From assembly GCF_001500025.1 (NCBI RefSeq), contig NZ_LQIW01000045.1, positions 124,001 to 188,000 on the forward strand: a stretch of 64,000 nt of DNA, in the 5' to 3' direction. Position 1 is the first letter of the stretch; every line of letters begins with the position of its first letter. Shown in pieces: positions 42,730 through 51,068 of the stretch. The stretch comes from Mycobacterium sp. IS-1590 (GTDB taxonomy: Bacteria; Actinomycetota; Actinomycetes; Mycobacteriales; Mycobacteriaceae). The notes beneath the pieces were generated by a model. That model saw only the letters and a list, made by a program, of their open reading frames with translations. It was not told the DNA's origin and did not search any database. The position numbers and the translations under genes are program-made.

Positions 42730-43513
42730 CGGTGCCGACGGCGACAACTTCGGCGTAGGCCCCCGCGCAGGGGAGCTTCCCTCCGCCGGGGACGTCGACG
42801 CGATTGTGCTCCAGCAGATACCGCACCGCATCCGGAAGTCGCTCGGTCGCACCATGTCTGAGTGTCGGAACCGCACAGCGCGGGGTGGGGAGAGTGACGC
42901 GCAGCGTGACCTCGCCGAGCTCGACTTCGGCGCCCATCCACTCGTTCTCGGCGAAGGGCTCAGCCCCGACGTCGATGACGATGTTGGGCCGGTACCGCAG
43001 CGCCTCTGCCATACCCACGCCGATCGCGTCGAGGGTGGCCGTGGTGATCAGATGCACCGGGGAGTGGTCGACGAACGCGCCGCCCGGTGCGCCCTGTCCG
43101 AGTTCGAGCAGCACCGGATCGAACTCGGCGTCGATGCCGTGTTCGAGCACCTCCAGCGGGTCGGAGCGCTCGAGCACGACACCGGCCGCCCGCTCGTCGG
43201 CGATATGCACTGAGCGGCCCAGCAATTCGGACAGCGGAGCGGACGCCTCGGTGACCGGCACGCTGCGCCCGTCGGGCAAGGTGACGGTGACGCTGCCGTC
43301 CTCACCGGTCGACGACGCGCACTGCAACAGGCTGCTCCACCGCCTCGGGTGCTTTGCGGTGGCGACCCGCCCGGTCTCCTCGTCGATGAGGGCATAACGG
43401 CGGTCGCCGTCCACACCCATGGGCCCGATCCGGACCCGGTCGCGTACTTCGCCGAGCATCGATTTCACCGGATAGCGCTGCAGCGCGGCCACCCGTCCGA
43501 CCATGTCGCTCAA
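42686..43513 (-). CDS. MOSC domain protein (MOSC_N plus MOSC)
   Basis: A 275-residue protein with an N-terminal beta-barrel (RVAALQRYPVKSMLGEVRDRVRIGPMGVDGDRRYALID) and a C-terminal MOSC domain (FVDHSPVHLITTATLDAIG ... FAENEWMGAEVELG ... LPTPRCAVPTL). The conserved Cys in TPRCAVP is the usual sulfur- or molybdenum-cofactor site. MOSC proteins act in molybdenum cofactor sulfuration or N-hydroxylate reduction. It is the last gene of a four-gene operon, its ATG overlapping the STAS gene stop by 4 nt, which is unexpected for a metabolic enzyme. Confidence 0.87.
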   Translation of the reverse strand: MSDMVGRVAALQRYPVKSMLGEVRDRVRIGPMGVDGDRRYALIDEETGRVATAKHPRRWSSLLQCASSTGEDGSVTVTLPDGRSVPVTEASAPLSELLGRSVHIADERAAGVVLERSDPLEVLEHGIDAEFDPVLLELGQGAPGGAFVDHSPVHLITTATLDAIGVGMAEALRYRPNIVIDVGAEPFAENEWMGAEVELGEVTLRVTLPTPRCAVPTLRHGATERLPDAVRYLLEHNRVDVPGGGKLPCAGAYAEVVAVGTVSSGDEVRVRPPQQ

Positions 43514-43866
43514 CCGATCTCGATTTCGTCGGGGCGTGCGGGAGCGGTGGCCTCACCCGAGGTGAAATGGTCGAACAGGCCCGTGATCTCCAAGACGCGG
43601 TCGAGGTGGGGCGGCCGGTTGTCGAGATGCAGCACGACGCCGTAGCGTGCGGCCTCCCGGTGGATCACCAGCAGCGCCGACAGCCCAGTCGAATCGAAGA
43701 ACCCCAGCTCGGCGAAGTCGAGGTGCAGGTCTTTCACGCGGGTGTCGGTGGAAAACAGCCCGGAGACGGCATCCACCAGGGGTGTGGTCTGTCCGTAGTT
43801 GAGGTCGCCGGCGATGTGGATGCGCGCCGAGGGAATCGTGACGTCGGACTTCAAGGTGAGTTTCAT
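43510..43866 (-). CDS. STAS-domain anti-anti-sigma-type protein
   Basis: A 118-residue single STAS domain. The phosphoacceptor loop reads LGFFDSTGLSALLVIHREA, with Ser59 in DSTGL in the place of the phosphorylated serine of SpoIIAA. Such proteins bind an anti-sigma kinase when dephosphorylated and so release a sigma factor. The PP2C phosphatase two genes upstream is the natural activator. No kinase (HATPase, RsbW-like) is encoded nearby. ATG overlaps the stop of the B12-domain gene; its stop overlaps the MOSC start. Confidence 0.88.
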   Translation of the reverse strand: MKLTLKSDVTIPSARIHIAGDLNYGQTTPLVDAVSGLFSTDTRVKDLHLDFAELGFFDSTGLSALLVIHREAARYGVVLHLDNRPPHLDRVLEITGLFDHFTSGEATAPARPDEIEIG

Positions 43867-44948
43867 GCGATTGGTGTGGTGTCGGGGGTCAGGGCGGTGC
43901 GCGCAGCGGCCAAATGACGCTGAGCTCGTGGAAAGTCTTGCAGCTGAGCGGCCAGCACATCCAGTGCGGGGATCAGTGAGGCCGCCGGGACGTCACGGGA
44001 GCTGAGCACTTCTGCCGTCCACACGATGAAGCCGGTGAACAATTCGTGGTCGTCGATGTAGAGGGCAGTCGCGAGGAAGTCGACGATGTGGGCGATGTCC
44101 TCGGTGGTGTGTTCACGTTGTGCCTCGCTGTAGCCGCGCATCGCGGGGAAGCGGTTCTCCAACTCGGCGACGGTGGACTTGACCAGCTGCGGTTTGGCCG
44201 TGCTGACCATCGAGTACTCCTGGTCGGCCAGGTGCGGCAACTGGTCCGGCGCCGTCCGGTTCGGGGTGAGGCGTAGTCGACCGATATCTGCGCGCAGGCA
44301 CTGTGCGGCGGCGCGGGCATCCGGTGCCCACGCGTCGGCACCCAAGAGCCGCGCGTACTGGCCCTCGGGGCCGAACGCCGCGCCGCCGACGAGCACCGAG
44401 ACGCCTGCGGCCTGGCACGCGGTGATCGCGGCGTGCGCGGTGGGCAGGCGGGTGGGGATCGAGCACGACAGCGCGACCGCGTCGGGTGCGTGCTGATGCA
44501 GGTGCGCGATCAGGTGCGGTGTCGGTACCTGGGCGCCGAGGAAGTCCACCCGCCAGCCGCGCAGGCGGAGAACCTCGGCGAGCAGCCGGGCGGGGAGCGC
44601 GTGCCATTCGCCGTCCACGCAGGCCACCGTGACGCGGCCAGCCTCGTCGGTGGATTGACCGGCCGGGTGCTGCGACAGCGCCGCGATGACGCGATCGTTG
44701 ATCGCGGTGGCCGCGTGCTCCTGCGCGACCGTGATCCGATTGGCCGCCCACTCCGTACCGACCCTGCGTTGGACGGGCGCGATCACCTCGAGCAGCGCGT
44801 CCTCGGGCGGCATGCCCGCGTCCACCGCCGCGAAGACGGCGGCGACCGCGGCCTGCTCGTCACCTTCGAGCGCCGCTCCCCACAGCCGCTCGCGCACCAC
44901 GGCGGGATCGGTCGCGGCTGTACCCGCGCCGATGTCGGATCTGCTCAC
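43863..44948 (-). CDS. Cobalamin-binding sensor protein with CarH-like Wx9EH cap
   Basis: A 361-residue protein. Residues 15-95 form a helical cap with Trp67-x9-Glu77-His78 (WAANRITVAQEH), the signature of adenosylcobalamin photoreceptors such as CarH and LitR. Residues 105-225 form a Rossmann B12-binding domain; the lower-ligand position is His116 in DGEWHALP, followed by the SCSIPT and VGGAAFG loops. Residues 250-350 are a separate helical domain without a recognised family. It has no DNA-binding domain, unlike CarH, so signalling probably goes through protein contacts. The GTG at 44948 overlaps the phosphatase stop, and the gene end overlaps the STAS gene. A light or B12 sensor in a partner switch is my reading. 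Confidence 0.8.
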   Translation of the reverse strand: MSRSDIGAGTAATDPAVVRERLWGAALEGDEQAAVAAVFAAVDAGMPPEDALLEVIAPVQRRVGTEWAANRITVAQEHAATAINDRVIAALSQHPAGQSTDEAGRVTVACVDGEWHALPARLLAEVLRLRGWRVDFLGAQVPTPHLIAHLHQHAPDAVALSCSIPTRLPTAHAAITACQAAGVSVLVGGAAFGPEGQYARLLGADAWAPDARAAAQCLRADIGRLRLTPNRTAPDQLPHLADQEYSMVSTAKPQLVKSTVAELENRFPAMRGYSEAQREHTTEDIAHIVDFLATALYIDDHELFTGFIVWTAEVLSSRDVPAASLIPALDVLAAQLQDFPRAQRHLAAARTALTPDTTPIA

Positions 44949-46600
44949 GCTATATACCTGCCTGCAGTGTGGCCGTCGACCGCGCTGAGATGTGTCCGGC
45001 GCGGCGCCGTGATGGCCACGACGGCCATGTCGTCGTGTTCCCGACCGGTTACCCACTGTGAGGCGAGCATCATCATCCGCTCGACGACCGCCTCGGCGGG
45101 CAGCGCCGCGCATTGTGCCAGCGCGGCGATCAGGCGTTCGTCGCCGAAGGCCTCCCGGCCGAGTGGGCCGCCGCGGGCTTCGGACAGGCCGTCGGTGTAG
45201 AGCAGGCAGGTCTCGCCCGGAGCGAGCGATACCTCGGTCGATCTCGCCTTGAACTGAGGCAGAGCGCCGACCAACATGCCGCGGGTGTCGGTCTGCTCCA
45301 CTGTCCCGTCGTTACGCACGATGAGCGGGGGCGGGTGCCCGGCGCAGGTGAGCCGCAACTGCAACTGACCGTCGCGGTGCGCGACGGACGCGAGCACCAC
45401 CGTGGCGAAACGGCTGTTGTCGGGGGTCAACAGCGCGCTGTTGAGCAGCTTGAGCACCGCTTCGTGTTGGTCGGCAAGCGGCGCCAGCGCTTGCAGCGTA
45501 TTGCGGATCTTGCCGCTGAGTACCGCGGCCTCCAGGCCCTTTCCGCAGACGTCACCGAGGACGACGAGGGTTTCGCCATCGGCGTCCGCGGCGGGATGGA
45601 CGTCGTAGAAGTCGCCACCGACCAGCTCATGGTCTGCTGAGGCGCGGTAGCCGCCGGCGAGTTCGAACTGGCCGTTGGGCGTCAGCGCAGGGGGCAGCAG
45701 TTCGCGCATGAGCGTGCGCGTGATCGCCGACTGTTCGGCGTAGAGCCGTGCTGCGGAGAGAGCCGCACCCGCTCGTGTCGCGAACAGCCGAGCGAATCGT
45801 TCCTCGTTCTCGCTGAACGCCGTGTGCGAGTCGCGGCGTAACAATATGAGCGCGCCGGCCGGAACGCCGTGGCCCGGCAGCGGTGTGATGAGGACCGACC
45901 CCACCTGCCCGACGAAGTGCGAGGGAATCAACCAATCGGGTACCGACGCGGGGTCGATCCAGCGCGACGGCACCGGCGGGAACCCGCGAAGTGCCTCGCT
46001 GAGACCCGAGACCTCGGCCGGGTCGGCTTCCACGTTGCGGTGTTCGGCGGCGCCATCGGGTCCGCTGCAGACGATCGGCATCCGCTCACCACTGACCGGC
46101 GCGACCACCACCGCGGCGTCGGCCAGGTGACGCTCCGCCATCTGTGCCGTCGCCTCCATGCAGCGTTCGAAGTTCAGCGACGCCATCAGCACGGCCGAGA
46201 CGTCGTCGAGAAGCGCGGCGCGCCCGCGCTCCCTGGCCAGCTCCTCGTGCGCGTCCCGCAGCGGCCGGTGGGTGTCCTCGACCAGCCACCATGCGATCTC
46301 CCCGCCGGGCAGCACCGACGGGCGCGCCTCGAAATCGCGCCCGAAGAGCACGCCGGTGGCCGACTGCGCGGCGTCGGCCGACAGGTCCAGCGGAAATCGG
46401 TCGTGGGCGCGCGCCAGCCACGGTGGCGCGGTGTCGGCGAACCTGGTGCCGACCTCGGCGTCGGCCAGCAGGGATCGAGCGGAGTCACTCATTGCGCGGA
46501 TGACACCCGAGCGGTCGATTACAACTACGGGGTGAGGAACGGACTGCCAGCCGGTTGCTTCGCTCGGCGGCTCGGTCCTCACGCCCCTGTCGCTGTTCAC
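44945..46600 (-). CDS. PAS-GAF-PP2C phosphatase (RsbU/SpoIIE type)
   Basis: A 551-residue protein. A PAS-like domain (VVVIDRSGVIRAMSDSARSLL) covers about residues 20-110, a GAF domain about 140-300, and a PP2C/SpoIIE phosphatase about 325-535. Metal-binding motifs are GGDFYDV, GDVCGKGLEAAVLSG and DDMAVVAI, all intact. It should dephosphorylate a STAS protein, here most likely the one two genes downstream. The start is GTG at 46600. It is the first gene of a four-gene operon with 4-nt overlaps; the 220 bp upstream to the alcohol dehydrogenase gene hold the promoter, but no clear sigma-factor sequence was found. Confidence 0.9.
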   Translation of the reverse strand: MNSDRGVRTEPPSEATGWQSVPHPVVVIDRSGVIRAMSDSARSLLADAEVGTRFADTAPPWLARAHDRFPLDLSADAAQSATGVLFGRDFEARPSVLPGGEIAWWLVEDTHRPLRDAHEELARERGRAALLDDVSAVLMASLNFERCMEATAQMAERHLADAAVVVAPVSGERMPIVCSGPDGAAEHRNVEADPAEVSGLSEALRGFPPVPSRWIDPASVPDWLIPSHFVGQVGSVLITPLPGHGVPAGALILLRRDSHTAFSENEERFARLFATRAGAALSAARLYAEQSAITRTLMRELLPPALTPNGQFELAGGYRASADHELVGGDFYDVHPAADADGETLVVLGDVCGKGLEAAVLSGKIRNTLQALAPLADQHEAVLKLLNSALLTPDNSRFATVVLASVAHRDGQLQLRLTCAGHPPPLIVRNDGTVEQTDTRGMLVGALPQFKARSTEVSLAPGETCLLYTDGLSEARGGPLGREAFGDERLIAALAQCAALPAEAVVERMMMLASQWVTGREHDDMAVVAITAPRRTHLSAVDGHTAGRYIA

Positions 46601-46820
46601 CGGTCAGTTCCGCTGCCGCACGAAGACGCGCAACGACCGGTCGAGTTCGAGTCGTCACTGTGAAAAGAGACGTCGGAACTGGAAAGCATCACACCCCTGC
46701 AGACAGGCACATCCACTGCGAGGCGTGGGCTCAGCCCCTGATCAAGCCGACTCTACCCTGCACCGCGACGAGTCGTTCGGAAACGCCTTCTCGGCCGCAT
46801 ACCTGGAAAGCGCTGCAAAC

Positions 46821-47981
46821 CTAGAAAGCGATGACCCCGCGGATGTTGCTCCCGGATCGCAGATCCTTCATCGCCTCGTTGATGTCGTCCAGCTTGTACC
46901 GCTGCGTGACCAACTCGTCGAGTTTGAGGTTGCCCGCCTCGTACATCGACAACAGTCTCGGCATGGCCTCGCGAGGGTTCAACTCGCCGTAGAGGACCCC
47001 TTTGAGGGTCTTACAGGAACTGACCATGTCAGGCAGACTCAGCGGCACCACCAAGTCGCTGACCTTCGCCATGCCGGTGAGCACACAGGTGCCCCCCTTG
47101 CGCAGCAGCATCAGCGCCACCATCACGAGGTCGGCGGGTACCACCCCGGGCGTCAACACGACACGATCGGCCATGGCACCCCAGGTGATCTCCTTGACCA
47201 GATCCAGGGCCGCGCCGGCGTCGACGGCGGTGTGCGTGGCGCCGAAGGTCGGTGCGATCTCGCGTTTGAACTCGTTCGGGTCGACGGCGACGATGTGCTT
47301 GGCCCCGGCGACTCTCGCGCCCTGCACGGCGTTCATGCCGATACCGCCCACGCCGATGACCACAACGGTGTCGCCGGCCTGGGTGCCTGCTGCCACCGAG
47401 CCCGAGCCGAAACCCGTTGTCACACCGCATGAAACCAGCGATGCGGCCTCCAGTGGAATCCAGTCGTGGATCTTGACCAGCGAGCGTTCGGACGCCACCA
47501 CATACTCGGAGAAGGTGCCGACCTGCATCATGGCCATCAGGTCCTCACCGCCGACGTGACGCCTACAGGTGCCGTCGGTGGTCATGGCCTTGCTGTAGAT
47601 GTCGGCGCCGACGTCGCACAGGTAGGTGTGGCCGCTGGCGCACCAACGACAGTTGCCGCATGCGGGCAGGAACGAGATCGCCACGTGGTCACCGGGTTTG
47701 AGCGTCTTCACTTCGGGCCCGACTTCTTCGACGACGCCCGATCCCTCGTGACCGCCGAGCATCGGGAACCATTCGGGCACCGGCACGCCGGACGCCCGCA
47801 TCAGTTCCTCCATCTCCGGACTCGGCACGCTGTCGCCGGTGTAGAAGTGCTCGTCGGAATGGCAGATCCCGGCGTAGGCCATCTTGACCAACACCTCGCC
47901 GGCGCGGGGCGGGTCCAACTCGACTTCGGTGACTTCCCAGTCGATGCCCACTCCGCGGAGCACGGCTGCTCGAGATTTCAT
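46821..47981 (-). CDS. NDMA-type zinc alcohol dehydrogenase
   Basis: A 386-residue medium-chain alcohol dehydrogenase. Catalytic zinc ligands are in YAGICHSDEH and LGGHEGSG; the structural zinc site is CGNCRWCASGHTYLC. The Rossmann motif is VVVIGVGGIGMNAVQGARVAGA. It resembles the Rxyl_3153-type NDMA-dependent alcohol dehydrogenases, in which NAD stays bound and mycofactocin is thought to recycle it. It is the last gene of a three-gene operon: its start directly follows the aldehyde dehydrogenase stop. Together they would take an alcohol to an acid. Confidence 0.9.
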   Translation of the reverse strand: MKSRAAVLRGVGIDWEVTEVELDPPRAGEVLVKMAYAGICHSDEHFYTGDSVPSPEMEELMRASGVPVPEWFPMLGGHEGSGVVEEVGPEVKTLKPGDHVAISFLPACGNCRWCASGHTYLCDVGADIYSKAMTTDGTCRRHVGGEDLMAMMQVGTFSEYVVASERSLVKIHDWIPLEAASLVSCGVTTGFGSGSVAAGTQAGDTVVVIGVGGIGMNAVQGARVAGAKHIVAVDPNEFKREIAPTFGATHTAVDAGAALDLVKEITWGAMADRVVLTPGVVPADLVMVALMLLRKGGTCVLTGMAKVSDLVVPLSLPDMVSSCKTLKGVLYGELNPREAMPRLLSMYEAGNLKLDELVTQRYKLDDINEAMKDLRSGSNIRGVIAF

Positions 47982-49454
47982 CTACGACTCCTTTGGCCAG
48001 CCGACAGTCTTGGTTTCGGTGAAGATTTCGAGGCCTTCGATGCCGCATTGCCGTCCGATGCCGGATTGCTTGTAGCCCCCGAACGGGGCATCCGCGCCGT
48101 ACCAGAGACCGCCGTTGATCCCGAGGGTCCCGGTACGGATCCGGCCGGCCACCGACTTGGCCCGCTCCAGGTCCTTGGCGAACACCACACCCGACAATCC
48201 GTAGATGGAGTCGTTGGCGATCCGCACCGCATCGTCGTCGTCGTCGAATCCGATAACCGACAGGACCGGGCCGAAGATCTCCTCCTGGGCGATCGTCATC
48301 CGGTTGTCGACGTCGGCGAAAACCGTTGGCTCGACGAAGAACCCTTTCTCGAGGTGTGCAGGGATGTTGCCGCCGGTGACGACTCGTGCCCCTTCCTGCT
48401 TACCCTTCTCGATGTAGCCCATCACCCGGTCCTGCTGGCGTTTCGACACCTGGGGGCCTTGCAGCACGGAGGGGTCGGTGGGATCACCGTACTTGTTCTT
48501 CTCCATGGCGACCTTGACGATCTCGACCGCCTCGGCGTAGCGACTGTTGGGCACCAGCAACCGGGTCGGCATGGCGCAGCCTTGTCCGGCATGCATGGAG
48601 ATGAACGCGCTGCCGCCGACCGTCGCGCTGATGTCGCCATCGTCGTCGAGTACCAGATACACCGACTTGCCGCCGAGTTCGAGGAATGTCGGCTTGACGG
48701 TGTCGGCGGCCGCCTTCATGATGCGTCGCCCGGTCGCCGTCGACCCGGTGAAGGCCACCATGTCGACGAGGGGAGAGGTCGAGAGCACCTCGCCGACCAG
48801 ATGGTCCGACGAGGTGACGATGTTGATCACTCCCGGCGGAATGTCGGTCTGCTCGGCGATGATCCGGCCGATGCGGGTGGCGTTCCAGGGCGTATCGGGT
48901 GCGGGCTTGAGCACCATCGTGTTGCCCATCGCCAGGATCGGCCCGATCTTGTTGAGGATGATCTCGATTGGAAAGTTCCACGGCGTGACGACGCCGACGA
49001 CCCCGACGGGTTCCTTCCACACTTCGCGCGCGGCGAGGGTGCCCATGCCGAAGGCGTCCTTGTCGGGAAGCGTTCGTTTCCAGGGGAACTCGGCGATCAT
49101 ATCGGCCGGCCAACTCAAGGCCTCTTTGAGCGGGACGTCGAGTTGCGGTCCGAAGGTGCTCAGCAGTGGGCAGCCCGCCTCGGCGATGAGCTCGCTGCGG
49201 ATCTCCTCGCGTTCGGCCTCCAGCGCCGCCTGCAGCTGACGCAGTCCCGCGGCCCTGGCTTCACCGTCTCGCGACCAGTCGCTGTGGTCGAAGGCGTGGC
49301 GGGCGGCCGCCACCGCCCGTTCCATGTCGGCGCGGGTGCCGTCGGCGGTGCCCCCGAGAACCTCCTCGGTCGCGGGGTTGATGTTGTCGAACTGCCGGCC
49401 TGTTTCGGATTCGACGAGCTTGCCGTCGATGAGCATGCGCGATTCGTGTGTCAC
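47982..49454 (-). CDS. Aldehyde dehydrogenase
   Basis: A 490-residue NAD(P)-dependent aldehyde dehydrogenase. Motifs are VTPWNFPIEIILNKIGPILA, the Glu region FLELGGKSVYLVLDD, the catalytic Cys in SMHAGQGCAMPTRLLV and EEIFGPVLSVIGF. It would oxidise the aldehyde made by the adjacent alcohol dehydrogenase. The GTG start lies 10 bp after the SDR stop, and the stop directly abuts the alcohol dehydrogenase start. Confidence 0.95.
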   Translation of the reverse strand: MTHESRMLIDGKLVESETGRQFDNINPATEEVLGGTADGTRADMERAVAAARHAFDHSDWSRDGEARAAGLRQLQAALEAEREEIRSELIAEAGCPLLSTFGPQLDVPLKEALSWPADMIAEFPWKRTLPDKDAFGMGTLAAREVWKEPVGVVGVVTPWNFPIEIILNKIGPILAMGNTMVLKPAPDTPWNATRIGRIIAEQTDIPPGVINIVTSSDHLVGEVLSTSPLVDMVAFTGSTATGRRIMKAAADTVKPTFLELGGKSVYLVLDDDGDISATVGGSAFISMHAGQGCAMPTRLLVPNSRYAEAVEIVKVAMEKNKYGDPTDPSVLQGPQVSKRQQDRVMGYIEKGKQEGARVVTGGNIPAHLEKGFFVEPTVFADVDNRMTIAQEEIFGPVLSVIGFDDDDDAVRIANDSIYGLSGVVFAKDLERAKSVAGRIRTGTLGINGGLWYGADAPFGGYKQSGIGRQCGIEGLEIFTETKTVGWPKES

Positions 49455-49464
49455 CAGGTGTCCT

Positions 49465-50253
49465 TCACCACTGTCGAAGTTCGGCCACGGCGCCCGACGG
49501 TCTGGGAGCCAATGTCAGGTATGGGATGAAACTGCTTTTCCCGCAACGAAGTACGTTGTGCACGACGTCAACGAGGTGATCGGCCTCGACGAGGCCGCCC
49601 TGCATGTAACCGTTGTCCATCCAGAACCGGATGGCGTTCTCGAGCGCCTGCGGGTCCCAGGTCTTGTTGAACTCGGTCTGGGAGTCTCCTTCTCCGCCGA
49701 AGCAGTCGCCGACGGCCAGGCGGGTGAAGCCGATGTTCGGGTGTTCGATGCGCCAGGCCTCGACCAATTTGTCCAATGCCGCCTTCGATACGGCGTAGGC
49801 ACCCAGCAGGGGCCATGGGGCGGAGTAAGAAGCGCTGAGCGATGAGAGGTACACCGCCGCACCACCGTTGGCCGCCAGATGCGGTGCCGCCGCCGCGGTG
49901 ATGAGCGAAGCGCCGGTGACGTTGGTGGCGAAAAGATTTGCCCACTGCTCGGCCGTCACCTCGGTCAGCGGCGCGAGGACGCCGACGCCGGTGGTGTAGA
50001 CGAGCGCGTCGAGACCGCCGAATTCTTCGACGACGGCTGTCATGGCGCGGTGACAGGCGTCCGCGTCGGTGACGTCACACGCGACGGCCACCGCACCGCC
50101 GCCCGCCTCCTCGGCGGCGTTCTCGAGGCGGTCACGACGCCGCGCGAGGAACGCGACCCGGGCGCCCGCCTTTGCGAGCCCGATACCGATGCAGCGGCCG
50201 AGACCCGCAGACGCTCCGACTACGGCGACTCGCAGCGATAGCGCATCTGACAT
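49465..50253 (-). CDS. Short-chain dehydrogenase/reductase
   Basis: A 262-residue SDR with VVGASAGLGRCIGIGLAKAG, an Ala-Arg-Arg-Arg after the second strand (FLARRRDRLE; NADP(H) likely), Ser in YLSSLSASYSAP and YAVSK. The usual NNAG is replaced by YTTGVG. It is the first gene of the operon SDR-ALDH-alcohol dehydrogenase. A palindrome lies 64 bp upstream of its start. Substrate unknown. Confidence 0.87.
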   Translation of the reverse strand: MSDALSLRVAVVGASAGLGRCIGIGLAKAGARVAFLARRRDRLENAAEEAGGGAVAVACDVTDADACHRAMTAVVEEFGGLDALVYTTGVGVLAPLTEVTAEQWANLFATNVTGASLITAAAAPHLAANGGAAVYLSSLSASYSAPWPLLGAYAVSKAALDKLVEAWRIEHPNIGFTRLAVGDCFGGEGDSQTEFNKTWDPQALENAIRFWMDNGYMQGGLVEADHLVDVVHNVLRCGKSSFIPYLTLAPRPSGAVAELRQW

Positions 50254-50316
50254 CAGATCTCCTTGAGACGAGGGCGAAGCAACATTATCAGTCCAGTAGA
50301 AGAACGATAATCAAAA

Positions 50317-50336
50317 ATGGAAACGCTCATTTCCAT
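50317..50336 (-). promoter_or_regulatory. Inverted repeat upstream of the SDR-ALDH-ADH operon
   Basis: Perfect 7-bp arms ATGGAAA (50317-50323) and TTTCCAT (50330-50336) flank a 6-bp spacer. The position in the promoter region of the leftward operon, next to a TetR gene, suggests it is that regulator's operator. This is inference. Confidence 0.5.
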
Positions 50337-50374
50337 ACGGTAGGCGATCACGCCGAGACGCGAATCAACCACTA

Positions 50375-51007
50375 CTACCGCCTGACCACCTTGCGTGGCT
50401 CCGTCGCGGAGCTGAGCAGAAGCCGGTCGAGAATACGTGCCGCACGACCGCGGGCTCGGCCGGGGCTTTTCGCGTGTGCCACCAGAAGCGCGCCCTCCTC
50501 GAGCGATGCGACGAGCATGTGCGTGAGCTCGGCAACGGGTAGGTCGTCGATGCTGCCTTCGGCGATGGCATTGCCCACCATCTCGTTGATCAACGCGATG
50601 CTGTTGTCCTCCTGGATCGCGCGCAGTGTCCGCCAGCCCAAGACGACGGGCCCGTCGACCAACATGATGCGCTGCACCTCGGGCTCGAGTGCTGACTCGA
50701 GAAAGCCGTGAAGGCCCGCGCAGAGCCGCTCCCAGGAGTCCGCGCCGCGCGGCGGTGAGGACAGTGAGCGCAATGTGAGGTCTCGCTCGACCTCCTCGAA
50801 CACCGCCCGGAAGAGCTCGGCCTTGTCCTTGAAGTGGTGATAGAAGGCGCCGCGGGTGCCGACGCCCGAGGTCGTGACCAAGTCGCCGATGCTGGTGTTG
50901 AAGTAGCCCTTGTCCACGAACAGGATGCGTCCCGCATCGATGAGATTCCGACGGGTTTGATCGCCGCGAGCGCGTCGCTCGGAGTCCGTGCCGCCACGCT
51001 TGGCCAT
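50375..51007 (-). CDS. TetR family transcriptional regulator
   Basis: A 210-residue TetR regulator. The helix-turn-helix is TSIGDLVTTSGVGTRGAFYHHFKDKAELFRAVF at about residues 40-72; the ligand domain follows. The start is taken at the ATG at 51007 (MAKRGG); another ATG nine bases upstream is possible. It is divergent from the LivK-like gene with only about 60 bp between, and lies just upstream of the SDR-ALDH-ADH operon on the same strand, so it may control both. Confidence 0.88.
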   Translation of the reverse strand: MAKRGGTDSERRARGDQTRRNLIDAGRILFVDKGYFNTSIGDLVTTSGVGTRGAFYHHFKDKAELFRAVFEEVERDLTLRSLSSPPRGADSWERLCAGLHGFLESALEPEVQRIMLVDGPVVLGWRTLRAIQEDNSIALINEMVGNAIAEGSIDDLPVAELTHMLVASLEEGALLVAHAKSPGRARGRAARILDRLLLSSATEPRKVVRR

Positions 51008-51068
51008 GCCGAGCATGCTAGCAACATTCACGGTGTAGGTTAGCGTCACCGGACAACCTGCATGTTGT

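Noticed and set aside
46601..46820. SigF-type promoter for the partner-switch operon
   Set aside because: GTTT and GGTAT-like elements occur on the leftward strand but with spacings of about 12-13 or 22 bp, not the required 15-17; no promoter can be called.
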